Assembly (NCBI GenBank): GCA_013115135.1 | Contig: JABANP010000129.1 | Coordinates: forward strand, 57,635-121,634 | DNA from: Perkinsus olseni | Taxonomy: Eukaryota > Perkinsozoa > Perkinsida > Perkinsidae | Direction: 5' to 3' | DNA length: 64,000 nt | Shown here: one piece after another, positions 12,404-23,284 of the stretch | Layout of the letters: the number at the start of each line of letters is the position of its first letter | How positions within the stretch are numbered: the first letter of the stretch is position 1 | The notes under the pieces: generated by a model | What the model saw: the letters and a program-made list of their open reading frames with translations, nothing else | Database searches by the model: none | What the model was told of the DNA's origin: nothing | Program-made: the position numbers and the translations under genes

Positions 12404-12775
12404 ATGATCAACTTCACCCCTATTTGGATATTCGCCACTCTACCTAAGGTTTTCGGCGCCGCTCCGGCCGTCGGCTGGTTTCGCCGCCAAACGAAGGATT
12501 ATCATATGTACTTCTTCGTGACTGAGCATCAGACAGCTCACGGGTTTGTCTTCAACGCTTACACTGCGCCAGAGTTCGGTATTACTCGAGAAACTCCCGG
12601 GCTCTACTATCACGCCACTGGCTTTCTCGAAGAGCTTCCTTTGACTGAGATTGCGGCCAATGTCTACTCGATCGGTTATCCTCCGGAAATTCTTGACGAA
12701 TGGTACTCCAATATCGCATGGATGTTGTATGGCATACAACATCCATGCGATATTGGACTACCATTCGACAATGTA
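12404..12775 (+). CDS. unrecognised, probably secreted protein exon ending in a palindrome
   Basis: The frame starts MINFTPIWIFATLPKVFGAA, a plausible signal peptide, and continues GWFRRQTKDYHMYFFVTEHQ, TAHGFVFNAYTAPEFGITRE and SIGYPPEILDEWYSNIAWML. The reading frame runs straight into a 75-bp near-perfect inverted repeat at 12695-12769, so the last ~12 natural codons are mirrored and the residues after that (QHPCDIGLPFDN) are probably not original coding. Either the gene's 3' end was replaced by an inverted duplication, or the frame stops being coding there. No family is recognised. Confidence 0.4.
12695..12769. repeat. near-perfect 37-bp inverted repeat inside a reading frame
   Basis: The left arm is 12695-12731 and the right arm 12733-12769, with one base between and only two mismatches in 37 bp. 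The left arm continues the reading frame that begins at 12404, so the right arm looks like an inverted copy of the gene's own sequence. Confidence 0.95.
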
Positions 12776-13028
12776 TGCCGCTGGCCCAACTCGCGGCGTG
12801 TGTTCGCACACGAAGTGACTAGCACGCCACGGGAGCGCGCCCCCATATCTTTCTCGCCGTTTCATTACTAGCTCCTTGCCATAACATGGTGTAGACGGCT
12901 GTAGCTCCCGACCATTATTTGTTTTTTTCGCACCCGCCCACACCGCCCTGGCCTTTATAGGCTCCCTCTGCGGTTGTGCTCCTACCACACTTCCACTATC
13001 TCGCGACATCGTGCCCACGGCCTGCGCC

Positions 13029-13390
13029 ATGGCGGTTGTATCGGCTGTCTTTGCAAGCCTCGTATGCCAAGCCCAGGTCCGTGCGTCCGACTGAGACTAT
13101 TCAGCAATCAATCGCTAGACTTCCCCCACGCTCCATAGGGAGGGATCCCCGCCTGCTGGTATTCAGCCTGGGGACTTGATGACTCAATCGAACATCGGGT
13201 GACACTTATACCACGAACTTGCCGGGCGAGACGATTGAGTTTTTGAGGGAACCAATTGACCTGGAAGATGTGGAACCAGGATTATTCGAGTACGAAGAGC
13301 CCGTGGCCCCCCACCTCAAGCTGTCTTTCTATGTACGTTATTATGATGGAGGCCCTCCTTCTCAAGGGTCTGTGGATATGGTGGTTGCCT
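13029..13390 (+). CDS. unrecognised secreted-protein exons
   Basis: An ATG at 13029 opens MAVVSAVFASLVCQAQ, a typical short signal peptide, with a possible splice donor (GTCCGT) right after it. Downstream, 13201-13388 is an open frame reading TIEFLREPIDLEDVEPGLFE and APHLKLSFYVRYYDGGPPSQ. The two are on the same strand but the intron between them was not resolved. No family is recognised. Confidence 0.4.
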
Positions 13391-13950
13391 GACAGGCTTG
13401 CACTGCAAGCCAACGAAGCTGCTTTTGCTGCGATAACCAGGCCATTCTCGCACTCACAAGATGTCGCGGATAACTTGCACGCCGTGCCATCGGTGAATCA
13501 TGATCAGTGGGATGGACCAGACTTCCTAGGGAAGAGCACAACGGAATCCCATGGGGACGGGCTGTTCCGGGTGTTGTGCGTGCCAGGCAACGGTACGTAT
13601 GCGTCCGAGTATGCGTCCGAGAGCGTGCAACAGGTTGATCGACAGCTGCGCAGCACAGCTGCCGAATAGAGAGTGTCGATAAGCTGATCAGTTGCACTCA
13701 ACCTGAGCAACCTTGCACTGATTATGGTGAGCATATGCTTCTACGTTGCAAGCTTATATTTGAGAAACGCTGGCGAGTTTCCTACTGTTAAAGTAGCCTG
13801 CCCCGTCAATGTCAGCAGGAGATGCTCGGCGCCGTTGGTTATCACCGAGTGATCTTCGTGGCATCCTTTGTCACGGTTTGTGGTTGCGCTTGCCTCCTTC
13901 AATACTTCTCTCAGGATGCCCCTAGTTCTGGCTGACCAACTGTTTCAACG

Positions 13951-14883
13951 GTGAGGCAGGAATCCGCGTTAGCGAAGTGCTGTGGGGGTCGAGGTACGGT
14001 ACCTCAGGTACCCGACACTTCCCAGAGTATTCCCTTCGTCTACTCTCCGAGCTGTTTTGTGGCCAATCAAGTTGAAGATAGTGTTGTCCAGTATTTCTCT
14101 AGTCTGCCAGTAGTCTCTGACATGGGGTATCTTTGGCCTTCTCGGGACGATCAATTGCCCGGGGAAATTTGCCCCTTAGAATTGCTTGAATATTCTGAGT
14201 TCGAAGGAGCTTTAAAATCTCTCAAAATTCCCCTTGGAACTCAGAATATTTTTTCTATGAAAATTCGCTTTGGGCCTTCCCACAAATGTGAATTGACTGG
14301 TCTCAATGCGAGCAGTTGGCGTGAAAATCTTTTCAATACGTCCAACGCCGGATTTCTCGAAGACGACTATTCTTAGTGATGAGCTTACGCATGAAACAAC
14401 AAATTAAACCGCTTCCTCATACTTACGAATAATATAGAAATTCATGACTCCATCCCCAGGAGGGCGACGATGCCTGCACGCCCTCCCGGTCCGGAAATCC
14501 CGGACTCAGCGGAATGTACTGATGACGAACTAACCACGACTCGACAAAGACTTTCATAAAAATGAAGAAATCTACGGCGTGAGCTGTCGAGGATTCCAAC
14601 CTGAAGTCTATCTTCTGTTAGACAATGACAATAATGAGATGAGCGCCCCATCAAAGCTCGGACCATACAGCGAAGACGTCCTCTGAAAAAGTGTAAATGG
14701 TTCTCTCGGCCAACTCTTATTTACTTCAAGGTCGATAGAGATCGATTTGCGTCGTCTGGAGATTGCCCAACACAAAGGAAGTGAGGGATCTAGCTCTGAA
14801 TTTCATCACGCTGAACGGCAAAGAGGAAGATGCGCGCAAATGGCTTAAACTCATTCTAGCTCATGAGGAGCGTTGCTAACTAA
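13951..14883 (+). CDS. further plus-strand exons of an unrecognised protein
   Basis: 13990-14376 reads VEDSVVQYFSSLPVVSDMGY, LPGEICPLELLEYSEFEGAL and SMKIRFGPSHKCELTGLNAS. About 14548-14685 reads EEIYGVSCRGFQPEVYLLLD. About 14775-14880 reads EVRDLALNFITLNGKEEDAR then KWLKLILAHEERC and a stop. Composition and frame changes are those of a split gene; it may continue the model that begins at 13029. The function is unknown. Confidence 0.4.
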
Positions 14884-15083
14884 AACATCCAAGCATGTAT
14901 CATATTATCACGCGGTATGCAAGGGCGGGCTTTATAATACGATGTCCTCACCTACCATAGGATTCTCCCTTGTGCTCAGAGTACCCTGAGCTCCATTCGG
15001 GACACCACCACTGATCCTTGATCAAATTGAACCTGTAAATTCTTCCATACCACTCCATCCGCAACAACCGCAACTCAGCGAGC

Positions 15084-18000
15084 TTACGAATAGAACCTCG
15101 CCGGGGCACTGATGTCCTGAAACCAACCCAGCGGGGAGGTCTCCTCAGGACCCGAATGCCTCAAGACGTAGCTCGACATGAAGCAGCGGAATCTGATCAT
15201 GCACATCACACCAGAAAGACTGGGAGAAGCCAGCATAGATCGACTACGAGTTGTAGTCCACAACGGTACAACGGGCGTGCCAAGATGACTATTACCCCAA
15301 GACTCGAATGCTGCTACAGAAACCCGAATCAGAACCACAATCCGAATGTTGCCATTATACACGACATATCCAAGAGACAGGTCCTGATTCGTGTTCGTTA
15401 CAGAGATATCTCTCTTTTTGGAAATATTCTAAGATTATTTGGAGCACTGTAATATAATGGGCAGTTCCGATGATACAGGATTACTCAGTACGCCTTCACA
15501 CTTCTCCATCAACAAATTTATCGATAGAAAGATTTGACGATCATTTGTATTATGAGCCGTACGACTTCGCGAGTACGCTCTAACTTCCGCGCGATGTTAC
15601 GCGTTGTGTTTCTCCATCAAAGCTGGAACGTCCCTGCTGGCTCCAACTTTCCGCTTCTAAACACCCGATAAAGCTCGGTGCGTAGAAACTTCCCTCCAAA
15701 GTTTATGGAGAAGATTTCCGATACAACACCGTGAGGAGTCCGCGCACCCAAACTCGCTCACCTCGACAGCCTTCGAACAGCCCAGCTCTCGTTACGTGGG
15801 CAGATCGATTGATCATCACACCAAAGCCTCTCAGCTATGGCACTTGCACGAGGCCATACCCTCGACATGAAGTTGCTAGCGTCCACAAATTCACCTACAA
15901 GGCGTGAGCACGGCTGAGTCGCCGACAGATTCCGAAGAAACCCCGAGGAATGACTTCTGACAAACCATCTGAGAATCACTTGCGCGTAGAGCCCAGAAGA
16001 ACTGAGCAGATCTAAGGTCAAAGTCTGGCTAAGCCGGTACTACCGACGCCGAAGTATAGGCGCACACGCACCGAAAGATTCCACATGGGTCGATAATATC
16101 CATCCAAGTTGGATGATCCGACCCAATGGATCCATCGGTCTAAGTATCTCCAGAACCAACAACGACTCCGACCAAAACGAGCGCGGGAAAGTGCGAAGCG
16201 AAAGTAGTGTAGAATCGAATTATCCTTCCGAAGGGTATAGCTTCAAGCGATTGATAACGTGAGATTTATCGCTGTTCCCATGCTCTTGCAGAACTGTCGT
16301 TTCTCAGGTGGGACTTATGATTTTGCGCCAATCCGTCCGCTTGGATAAAGTGTCATATCAGATCAAGCTAAGATGCCAAGCAAATGATGATCGGCGTCAA
16401 CTTCTTATCTTCGTTCATTATAGCGTCTCGAAGCACCCTTGCCACAGTGGCATTCAAGGGTGCTTCGAGACGCTAGATTGCCACTTGAGGTCAATTAGCA
16501 ACTCACCCCACATGCAAGCCTCTCCACCCTTGATCACACCATAGCAGTCTCCACGGAATGGGACCTTGTAAAAGTCAGCCCAGGTCCTGCCAACATGATT
16601 GTATTCTTCAAGGCAGAATACGTAACACACAGCGAGCTCGGAGGGCTCATGTCCACAAAGGTGGTGAGAAGGTCTGCAATTCTTTCCTAGTAGAACGCTA
16701 GGTCACTCGAAGCTGGCAACTGACGAGTCTCGAAGGTATCTTAAGTTTTCAAGGCGATCCGAGTAATATGTTCACGGGTAGTAACTTAAGAGAATTCTCG
16801 AGAATTTTCTGGAGTATCTTTGGCAATTCTTCTTCGGAGACAAACATTTCGCAGCCTGCATTTTTCAACCTTCAATCGGCGCTGAGAGAAGACGACAAGA
16901 GAAAAAGGTAGCTCACATCTGGAGGGCGTCCAAATAGAAGGCTTGGCTGAACAGGACGCTACTCCCCTTCGGCAGACGACCAGATTCCGCCAACTAAAGA
17001 CGAAGAAGGCAATGTAGTCACACATGAGATTTGGTCCATCAATACTTGAAACTTCCTGCCGGCGATCAGACAGTCCGAAATTTCTCATCGAAAACTACAT
17101 AATGATTCGTATCCAAACAGTTGACGGTAACCACAATTATTTCTATTTCATGATAGTAACAATAATATGCGCAATAATGGTCGGGCTCGACCCGGACGTC
17201 CCTACTTCGACTGTCTCGGCCGGGTTGTACAGCCAAACCTGCCAGGTATCGACAGGCCACAGTGCCTTAGCGCTGTCATTAAGAAAGTCATTCCACAGTG
17301 TAATCTTAGAGCCTAATCCAAAATCATAATCCACGCTCAATCGCAATGATGACGTCATACCAGTAGATTCTGCGATATCTGCCACGACCTCAGTCAGCCA
17401 GTAGTCGACAAGGTCCGTCTTGTTATGGTAGCATCTGACAGAAAACAGGATATTGACAGAAATCTTAAAAAATAAATTAGGCGCGATAAAATCAAGATTT
17501 ACAAGTTCTGGTACGCGAGAGACAAACGATGTGATACTCGGCTAAGTGAATCGATCGTATCCCTACCCATGGTCTCGAGTCCAGTTGCGAAGGTACGGAG
17601 TGTTCCATGCGTCCCAGGTCTCATCCCCACCCAGATGGATAGCTCGTTCGCCTAAAGTCTGATCACAAGGCGCTGAGGGGGAAAAGGAAGTACCATTGTA
17701 GGTTTCTCTACGACGCCTATCGCCGTAAAATATGTCAGCGACTTCTGATACCACTCCTTTCACAAATTCTTTGGTATAACTCGACGTCGGGTCCATCCAG
17801 TAGAGGGCGTGGCCTTGCAGTTCCGGGATATCTGCAGACGATAGGTGACGACTATCGTCAACCCGCCTTACGACAAACACCGTCGCACTGTGGTTTCGCC
17901 GCAACACAGAAGCGGTTCTTCGATGAGAACGTTCATCATGGAGTAATGGATCATTCCTTCAATCATCGGGAAATCTTCAGGGAAGAGAGACTGCATTCTT

Positions 18001-19990
18001 CCCTGCTAGACTGAGCTCGGCCAAGATTTCCTAGCTCGGCTTCGGTGCGCGCTCATGTTTAAACTGGCCGCGGATCATCAAGCGTCAACGAATATCGATA
18101 AAGGACCTCGCGACAGAGGTCGCGAACGTATCTTTTGGGGGTGCGTGTTTGCGGAATCTCGGACATAGTCAGAAAATCGACAATGTTAATCGGAGGATGT
18201 GCATGGACATTGTGACCTGTGGGCAACGCGTGTTCAATCGGAAGATAGTGGCCGGTTTCGACTAGCTGCTACACGCTGTCTGCATGATGCAAAGTTCTAT
18301 GAAGCGACCTGAGAAACCACGATGAGATGGTAGTTGTCCTCGGCTGCCAACGCCGGGTGTCACTAATTGCTCATCGCTCAGCCCAGTATCCTGGTCATTG
18401 TAAACCGGAAGCTACCAACAGAAGGGATAGCAGTCGTCCCGGACGAGCCCTTGCTCCGCTCAACGATGGGATGAGCGGAGCATCGACCCGACGTCCCGCT
18501 TCCGGCTTACCCCCGGATCCAACTCTGGGTGTGGGCGGGCACGTCGATCTCCGGTATGACTTTAATGCCGAGCAGGTTGGCAAACTTGACAAACTTAATG
18601 ACCTCTCGCTTGGAGTATCTAACGTTGAAGAGTGACAGTCACAGAGTAGGTCGAAGGGCGGTACGTATAGGGATAAGGATTCCCCTCTTGCAAACGAGAG
18701 TATCTTCGGTCCCTGGTTAGGTCCAACGAGAAGGCGATATCGTCGGTGAGGTGCCAATGGAGGACATTCATCTGGCCAGAGGAAAGCGTTAGGTGGCGAT
18801 GCGATCGAAACGAAGCCGTTTGCGTAGGGAAATATGACACAGGACGACAGTGGAAGAAAGACAGACAAAAAGAACACGAACTGGAGGAGTCCCTTGACGT
18901 GAAATTACTAAAACTTACTGAACTTAACTTGAGTACTTGCGAACTCACTAGAACTTTGAGCGTGTACTTACTGCTTGAAGACTTTGCCAAAGCGGACAAA
19001 ATGATTCAATCAAAGTGAAACTCGTAATTGAAATTTGGTAATTTCCAGAGCGCGCGCTTGTAAAAGTGCATGAACGAAAATCTTACCTTATTAAACGACA
19101 TGAGTTGAAGATTCTTATATAAGATCTCCATCGGGAGGTAGTGCCTTCCCGTGTCAATGAGCATCCCTCTGTGGGGGAATGACGGATAGTCGTCGATGAC
19201 GAACTTCTGAGGGACCGTATTATTGACATAGGGATACCCCTCGATGATTTGTATCTGATACGAAACAGATTCCATAAAATCGGACCACTCAAAGCACAGG
19301 TCGATGTATGCCCATTGACGAGATCATCAGCAGTGAACCGAATGTGAGGAAGATCAGAAGACAAGCCTTCGATAGCCTCCACGAAGAAAAGGCGGATCCC
19401 AACGGTCATAGGCCTGTCGTGCGAACACCCAACCACCATCGCCCAAAATCAGGAGGGAACAATCAAACTCCGTTTTCTGTACTGAGGCGGAGAATTGGGG
19501 CATATATGTTTCCAGGAAAAGGGCGGCCGAATCTGGGCGCAAATCAATTCTGGACGATACTGAGATACGCAGAAGCGGCAAGAGGGTGATTCCTGTAAAT
19601 GTCTAACCCAAAAAGTTGCTGAAGTTACGGAAAAGTTGGTATAGCGGTGGCGCTCAAGAACTCACCATAGTCCCCAACAAGTAGACGGCTCCTTCGTAAG
19701 AACTTGCTCTACCCTTACACCACGGAACATCGCAGAGAATCTTATAGCTCCCTTCCTTGCCAAAAGGGGTGTAGCTTAGCCGAACACGTAACTGGCTAGA
19801 GTGACCTAAAGATACTCCCCGTCCAGAATAGCGATACCATGAATCCGACCTCTCGTGGGACGACCGTAGTAGTGGTACAGGAAGCGCAGCTGTTGCTGTG
19901 AGATTGACGATCCTCTGAACGAAGCTTCGTCAATCGACAGAGACAGATGGAAACGATCGGGAAAGTCCCTCGGCGGCGAATCTGCCCAAA
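15084..19990 (-). CDS. beta-hexosaminidase, glycoside hydrolase family 20 (copy 1)
   Basis: GH20 enzymes remove terminal N-acetylhexosamines from glycoconjugates, usually in lysosomes or outside the cell, using a catalytic Asp-Glu pair and substrate-assisted catalysis. Exons in order carry GSYKILCDVPWCKG (~19.72 kb), DYPSFPHRGMLIDTGRHYLP (~19.17), MNVLHWHLTDD (~18.75), GIKVIPEIDVPAHTQSW (~18.55), DIPELQGHALYWMDPTSS (~17.8), HLGGDETWDAW (17620-17637 encodes HLGGDE), SKITLWNDFLNDSAKALWPV (~17.25), VIKGGEACMWG (donor at 16501-16506), EFVDASNFMSRVWPRASAIA (15762-15894) and FRCFMSSYVLRHSG (last exon 15084-15192). The joins GGEACMWG|EFVD and LSR|FRC keep frame. All GH20 landmarks are present, including the catalytic D-E, so the enzyme is probably active. 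The N-terminal exons and start are not fixed. The intron between 15894 and 16507 contains a perfect hairpin. Confidence 0.88.
16421..16475. repeat. perfect 21-bp hairpin in a GH20 intron
   Basis: Arms 16421-16441 and 16455-16475 are exact reverse complements with a 13-nt loop. They lie in the intron between the GGEACMWG and EFVDASNF exons of GH20 copy 1. Confidence 0.95.
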
Positions 19991-19999
19991 CATGAAACC

Positions 20000-20440
20000 A
20001 TGGATGGAGTGTTAAGGTCTGCGATACCGTCCTTTTATAGAGGAAGCCACTCCCCCGTGACGGAGTCCGCGTCTGAACTCCGATCTGAACCCCGTCTCAA
20101 TTTGAAGACCATCACTCTGGCGATTTGAGGCCCGCCCCGAATCACTGGTGATAGCCCAGCTGTGTCACCGTGGGGCAAAATAAATTTTACGGGTCCTCGA
20201 TTCGAGCACCTCTTCGCTGGTGTATTTTGACTTGTGGACGTCTGCCCCCTCCCTTGTTTTTGCGTGTTTGGAAACCAGTGATGGCCATAAAACTATAAAT
20301 CCCTCCATCATTTGGTTGAGCTCGGTTTCTGACGCTCACTAGTGACGCAAACTTGTTGTGATTCCATTCTGTGTCTCTAGTCCCCACGATAGTGTGCTGA
20401 CCTAGAGGAATGTCTTATTGTTGTCTATCTCCCAATCTCA
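20000..20440. other. no gene seen
   Basis: Between the 5' end of GH20 copy 1 and the spliced-leader-like repeat no exon with convincing composition was found on either strand. A GTGCATGC/GTGCAC near-palindrome follows at 20443-20456. Confidence 0.5.
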
Positions 20441-20491
20441 GTGTGCATGCGTGCACCCTTTCAGGCTGAAAGGAAGAAAGCTGAAAGTTTC

Positions 20492-20655
20492 AGCTATGGT
20501 AACACTGGTCGGTTGTTGTGCGATCAGTTTCGATGAGATGGTATAAGTCAGTCCGTAGACTACGGACCGTAGTCATCTTGGCTAAAGTTCTGAATTGTTG
20601 GGTTCAGTGAATGTCTGGCAACCCTCAAAGAAGCGGAGCACCTGCCGTTGAACTG
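20492..20655 (+). ncRNA. spliced-leader-like repeat, copy 1 (relic or variant SL RNA gene)
   Basis: Positions 20566-20587 match the 22-nt dinoflagellate/Perkinsus spliced leader (5' ...CCGUAGCCAUYUUGGCUCAAG, recalled from the literature) at about 20 of 22 positions; the core reads AGTCATCTTGGCTAAAG. Five bases downstream is GAATTGTTGG, resembling an Sm-protein site (RAU4-6GR) with one interruption. A second copy at 32683-32835 conserves flanks on both sides (AGCTATGGTAACACTGG upstream, AAGCGGAGC and CCTGCCGTT downstream), so the unit is about 150-165 bp. A perfect palindrome (20551-20567) abuts the leader match. No exact AAG|GT donor is present, so a pseudogene or retroposed copy is as likely as an expressed gene. 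Confidence 0.5.
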
Positions 20656-21284
20656 CCATCATCGAGCGTCATGCTAGTGGACTCTCTCCATCATTAACGG
20701 ACCTTCAACTTGAATGATTGTTTACGTCATCAGAGGTACTTCGACACTACTATATGGTCTACTGAGTGGAGTGCAAAGTCTAGGCTAGTGAAGTATGTTC
20801 CACTTAAGCGAAACGGTTACTGAAACGGTTAACTCAGTAATCTAGAGATTTCTTGTATTTCCTTATGTCCTCTCCCGCTTTGCGTTCAATTTACTGAATG
20901 ATCTATGAACTCACCCTCTGACAGAACTCCTATTTTCTTCGGAACAGGCCACACTTGCAGCGGTGGTTGAGGAGGCAGCTGCCCACTGTCCCTGTCCAAG
21001 TTGCTAGCGTACAGAGACGGGTGACGAAGATTTTACTCACTTCGACGGGTTAGCCTCCGCAGCTACTTGAGCGACCTAGAATGATGACGAGGTAGCCGTT
21101 GACGCACAATTTTCATTGCTACCATCAGAGTTGTCCAGAAGAGGCTGAAGATTCTCATTGATAATGGGGAAGTAGCACAAAATAGGTGAGAACATAATTT
21201 CCCCCTTCACCATGGCATGAGCAAAACAAAATCGCAAATTAACTCACTTTTTGCATCCTAACAGATCCTGGATCTGGCACTCAC

Positions 21285-21322
21285 CGTCTGTTACTAGTAA
21301 GTAATACTAATAGTAACAGACG
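21285..21322. repeat. 12-bp perfect inverted repeat
   Basis: CGTCTGTTACTA at 21285-21296 and its exact reverse complement at 21311-21322 flank a 14-nt loop. Position 20.66-21.5 kb shows no convincing gene. Confidence 0.85.
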
Positions 21323-21544
21323 CGCAACGAGAATAATCAAGATGCCACATAGTTACAATAGAAGCGTGTAAGATTGCAGACATCACTAAGCCGCGTGTGA
21401 CGCACACTCGAGGACTCTTGAGTGCTACACTCACATCATGCAATACAGGACCTGTAACATCGAGGCAAAGCTAACTGGCTAATCCGCTCAAGGAGACATT
21501 GGTGTGGTTGCGTGCAACGGGCAAGAGTGCCTCTTCCTCCCCGA

Positions 21545-22096
21545 CTATTCGATTCGCAGCCTGCGCTCTCTCGTCCCAATGCTGAGCGAGGGCGGACATG
21601 GCAAACCGGGATTTGGATCCAACCGAAAAAGTGATAAGGAATCAGGGAATTTTTGGAAAAAAATAGGAAATTTTCTGGAAATTTCCCGGGTTCTTTGGGA
21701 ACCGGAAATTCCTGAGAAATATCTTTGCCGGGAGGTCCTTGCAGACTTCGCTCCCCTCACCCCAAACAACATACATAACCGCTCGAGGAAGCCGATGACC
21801 GATGATAACGAGCATAAAGCAGAAATGTACACGGCCGGATCAAAAAAGATCGGAAAGATGATAAAATATTTGAAAGTGAGGTTACGCCTAGGGAGAAGTT
21901 CATCAGCTGCAAACGTCCATGCCTGGGGAAGGCTTATCCCATTCCGGACACCACCACTGGTCAGCGTAAGGATCGTCCCTGAGAGGAGAATAATGACGGC
22001 TGCTGCGAAGACTTGATGAAGTGCCCTGGTGCGGTCCGAGTGAACTTTGAAAGGTGTACCGACAATGAGAGCGAAGATCGATTGTTCATCTATCAT
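21545..22096 (-). CDS. possible membrane protein, unrecognised
   Basis: The frame begins MIDEQSIFALIVGTPFKVHS and contains a hydrophobic stretch (QVFAAAVIILLSGTILTLTS) and later FKYFIIFPIFFDPAVYI. Its second half derives from an A/T-rich imperfect repeat (GGAAATTTTCTGGAAATTTCC type) and reads as low-complexity FPIFFQKFPDSLSLF, so only the first ~110 codons look like protein. It lies between the two GH20 genes. No family is recognised. Confidence 0.22.
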   Translation of the reverse strand: MIDEQSIFALIVGTPFKVHSDRTRALHQVFAAAVIILLSGTILTLTSGGVRNGISLPQAWTFAADELLPRRNLTFKYFIIFPIFFDPAVYISALCSLSSVIGFLERLCMLFGVRGAKSARTSRQRYFSGISGSQRTREISRKFPIFFQKFPDSLSLFRLDPNPGLPCPPSLSIGTRERRLRIE

Positions 22097-23284
22097 GCAT
22101 CGGTATCATTGATGTCCGGTGATAACATGATCGACGGTGCTATAGATTGGTAATCCCCACGATAGAAGTCTGAGGCAGCCATTTTCGTGTGATACAGTCT
22201 GTCCCACTGAAAGTTTCCGCGTCGGGAAATTTGCGCCAAAACATTGCACGAGTTCAGCAATGAAACTTAGCATTCCGGAATAGTCACGATGCTCCGCACA
22301 TCGGAGTCTTTAAAAATAGGTTTCTGGACTGGCAGGGCAGCAATGATCTCAGACGGTTGAGCTGGGGCGGTCCTCTCGACACTCCGGAACACTAAGTTTC
22401 ATCTCTAAACTCGCCCTGTGCACCGTTCTAGCGGAAATTTCTCAATGCGGTAATTTCCGGTGGGACAGACTGCATGCCCGTGTACAATGGAATTCAATTT
22501 TCTCACCGGTAAAATCCTACGGGACAGCCGCAGTCTATGACGAAAGAAAACATCAGTGAGCTCAGCGTACTGTACCTCCTCAAAATGCACACCCTCTACG
22601 ATCGGATTCAATACGCTTACCAGTAGAATCGCCCGGCACTCGAGCAGTCCTTGGCGTTGCCAACGGGATAAATATCTCCTGGCTCCTTGAAGCCTAGCAA
22701 CCATCGCGTCGCGTAACACCGCCATCTGAATCACATGAACATCATCATCACCGGTCGAGGTTGATCAAGGGATATTGCGGAAATAAAGATACTATCCTAG
22801 ATCCCCAGAACGGAATCACATCTGCATTGTCCGAGCTCTTCCTATCGATGCGCGACAATGAACCGACAGAGTAAATACTTACCCAGCAAAAACTGGGATT
22901 TCCCCCCGGAATTCTAAGCCGTGTATCGCAAGATTATTTGGCACATTTTTCGAGAATTCTCCGAAATGAAACTTCGGCGTTATATGCAGTAGGGGACTAC
23001 AAACTATCCCTGTACGATTCGTCTCCTAAATCGTACCACTTGAAGCCAGCGGCGAGAAAAACACCCTTCGGAGGACTGTCCTTTCATGTTCACTATCGTT
23101 AATCATTCGTTTTCCTCACACTACATTCAATATTACTGATTCTAATATACAGGTCGACCATAGGCAAACGCAGAGCGCAAAGATACCAACTGTTCACGCT
23201 GAGAACTGACTATTGAAAACCGTCCCACCGATCAGTAAACCGAGGAGTCGATTGTCCATGTAAAAATAGCATAAACCTTCTCAC

